Shown here: positions 6,570 through 6,782 of the stretch, piece after piece | Position numbering within the stretch: position 1 is the first letter of the stretch | How the letters are laid out: the number at the start of each line of letters is the position of its first letter | From: Bacilli bacterium | GTDB lineage: Bacteria > Bacillota_I > Bacilli_A > ML615J-28 > CAG-698 | Assembly (NCBI GenBank): GCA_023228385.1 | Contig: JALOBF010000084.1 | Location: 1 to 6,782 of the forward strand | Direction of reading: 5' to 3' | Length of the DNA: 6,782 nt | The notes under the pieces: generated by a model | Database searches by the model: none | What the model was told of the DNA's origin: nothing | Seen by the model: only the letters and a program-made list of their open reading frames with translations | Position numbers and translations under genes: made by a program

Positions 6570-6782
6570 CGGTATATATTCTCGGTCAACAGTAATAACC
6601 GGATTTAATGCTTCATCCATATCTTTTATTTTATCAGAAATCTTCGCAATTAACTCTTCTTTGCTCATGAGATATTTGAAAGGAATAACAACGTCAAATA
6701 TCAAATCGGTTTTTTCGCTCCCTTGAACAATCTGAAAATCATGAAATTTTAGAACCGGATCAATTTCATTTAGTAACGATAT
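6567..6782 (-). CDS. Cation diffusion facilitator (CDF) transporter, C-terminal fragment
   Basis: The gene enters from the right edge and only its last 71 codons plus TAA are visible. The translation includes HDFQIVQG, then TDLIFDVVIPF, then EELIAKISDKI and finally VITVDREY. This is the layout of the cytoplasmic dimerisation domain (ZT_dimer) that follows six membrane helices in CDF metal exporters, with the conserved His-Asp pair at fragment residues 14-15. CDF proteins export Zn, Mn, Fe or similar divalent cations by proton exchange. The metal-selecting membrane residues are outside the window, so the substrate cannot be stated. The stop lies within the ribosome binding site of the downstream mutase gene, which indicates co-transcription. 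The truncation is by the window edge, not a mutation. Confidence 0.85.
   Translation of the reverse strand: MSLLNEIDPVLKFHDFQIVQGSEKTDLIFDVVIPFKYLMSKEELIAKISDKIKDMDEALNPVITVDREYIP

Noticed and set aside
1..6782. tRNA, rRNA, CRISPR array, insertion sequence or riboswitch
   Set aside because: Genes fill nearly all of the window; the only gaps (579-702 and 3551-3612) are too short for these, and no direct-repeat/spacer pattern or transposase is seen.

Overview
The window reads as a piece of a low-GC, AT-rich chromosome from the Bacilli/Mollicutes side of the Firmicutes (Acholeplasma- or Izemoplasma-like lineages would fit; this is inference). The grounds are strong AGGAG-type ribosome binding sites, Lys/Ile/Asn-rich proteins, a Cys-anchored lipoprotein with short surface repeats, and tight gene packing. 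Three of the four complete or 3'-complete genes of the ABC region and its neighbours end in TGA or TAA while tryptophan is written TGG throughout, so TGA is a stop here and the Mycoplasma/Spiroplasma code can be excluded. Every gene lies on the minus strand, so transcription runs from high to low coordinates.

Unit 1 (6782 to about 3598) is a housekeeping operon. It holds the 3' end of a cation diffusion facilitator (CDF) metal transporter, a full-length phosphohexomutase (PgcA/Pgm-type, 558 aa) and an M24 metallopeptidase of the aminopeptidase P type (420 aa). The genes are 2 to 12 nt apart. The unit closes with a clear intrinsic terminator (8-bp stem, T7) whose loop contains the peptidase stop codon.

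Unit 2 (3550 to 703) is a four-gene cassette with every junction overlapping: a Sec-secreted 209-aa protein of unknown function, a membrane-anchored 316-aa protein of unknown function, a compact 200-aa ABC ATPase with all catalytic motifs, and a six-helix ABC-2-like permease (231 aa after start correction). The forced co-translation implies that the two unknown extracytoplasmic proteins work with the transporter. This is the part of the window most likely to be an undescribed system. Bacteriocin/peptide immunity, envelope stress sensing or handling of a surface protein are all possible and none is proven.

Unit 3 (from 578 off the left edge) is a lipoprotein with its own promoter. It has a signal peptide with lipobox, a bacterial Ig-like domain, then tandem 39- to 42-residue repeats that alternate collagen-like Gly-X-Y triplets with a QWR..GDSTW..LI motif. 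The gene is cut by the window edge in the third repeat. The 124-nt gap before it (579-702) carries the promoter, an A-rich tract and a 9-bp dyad.
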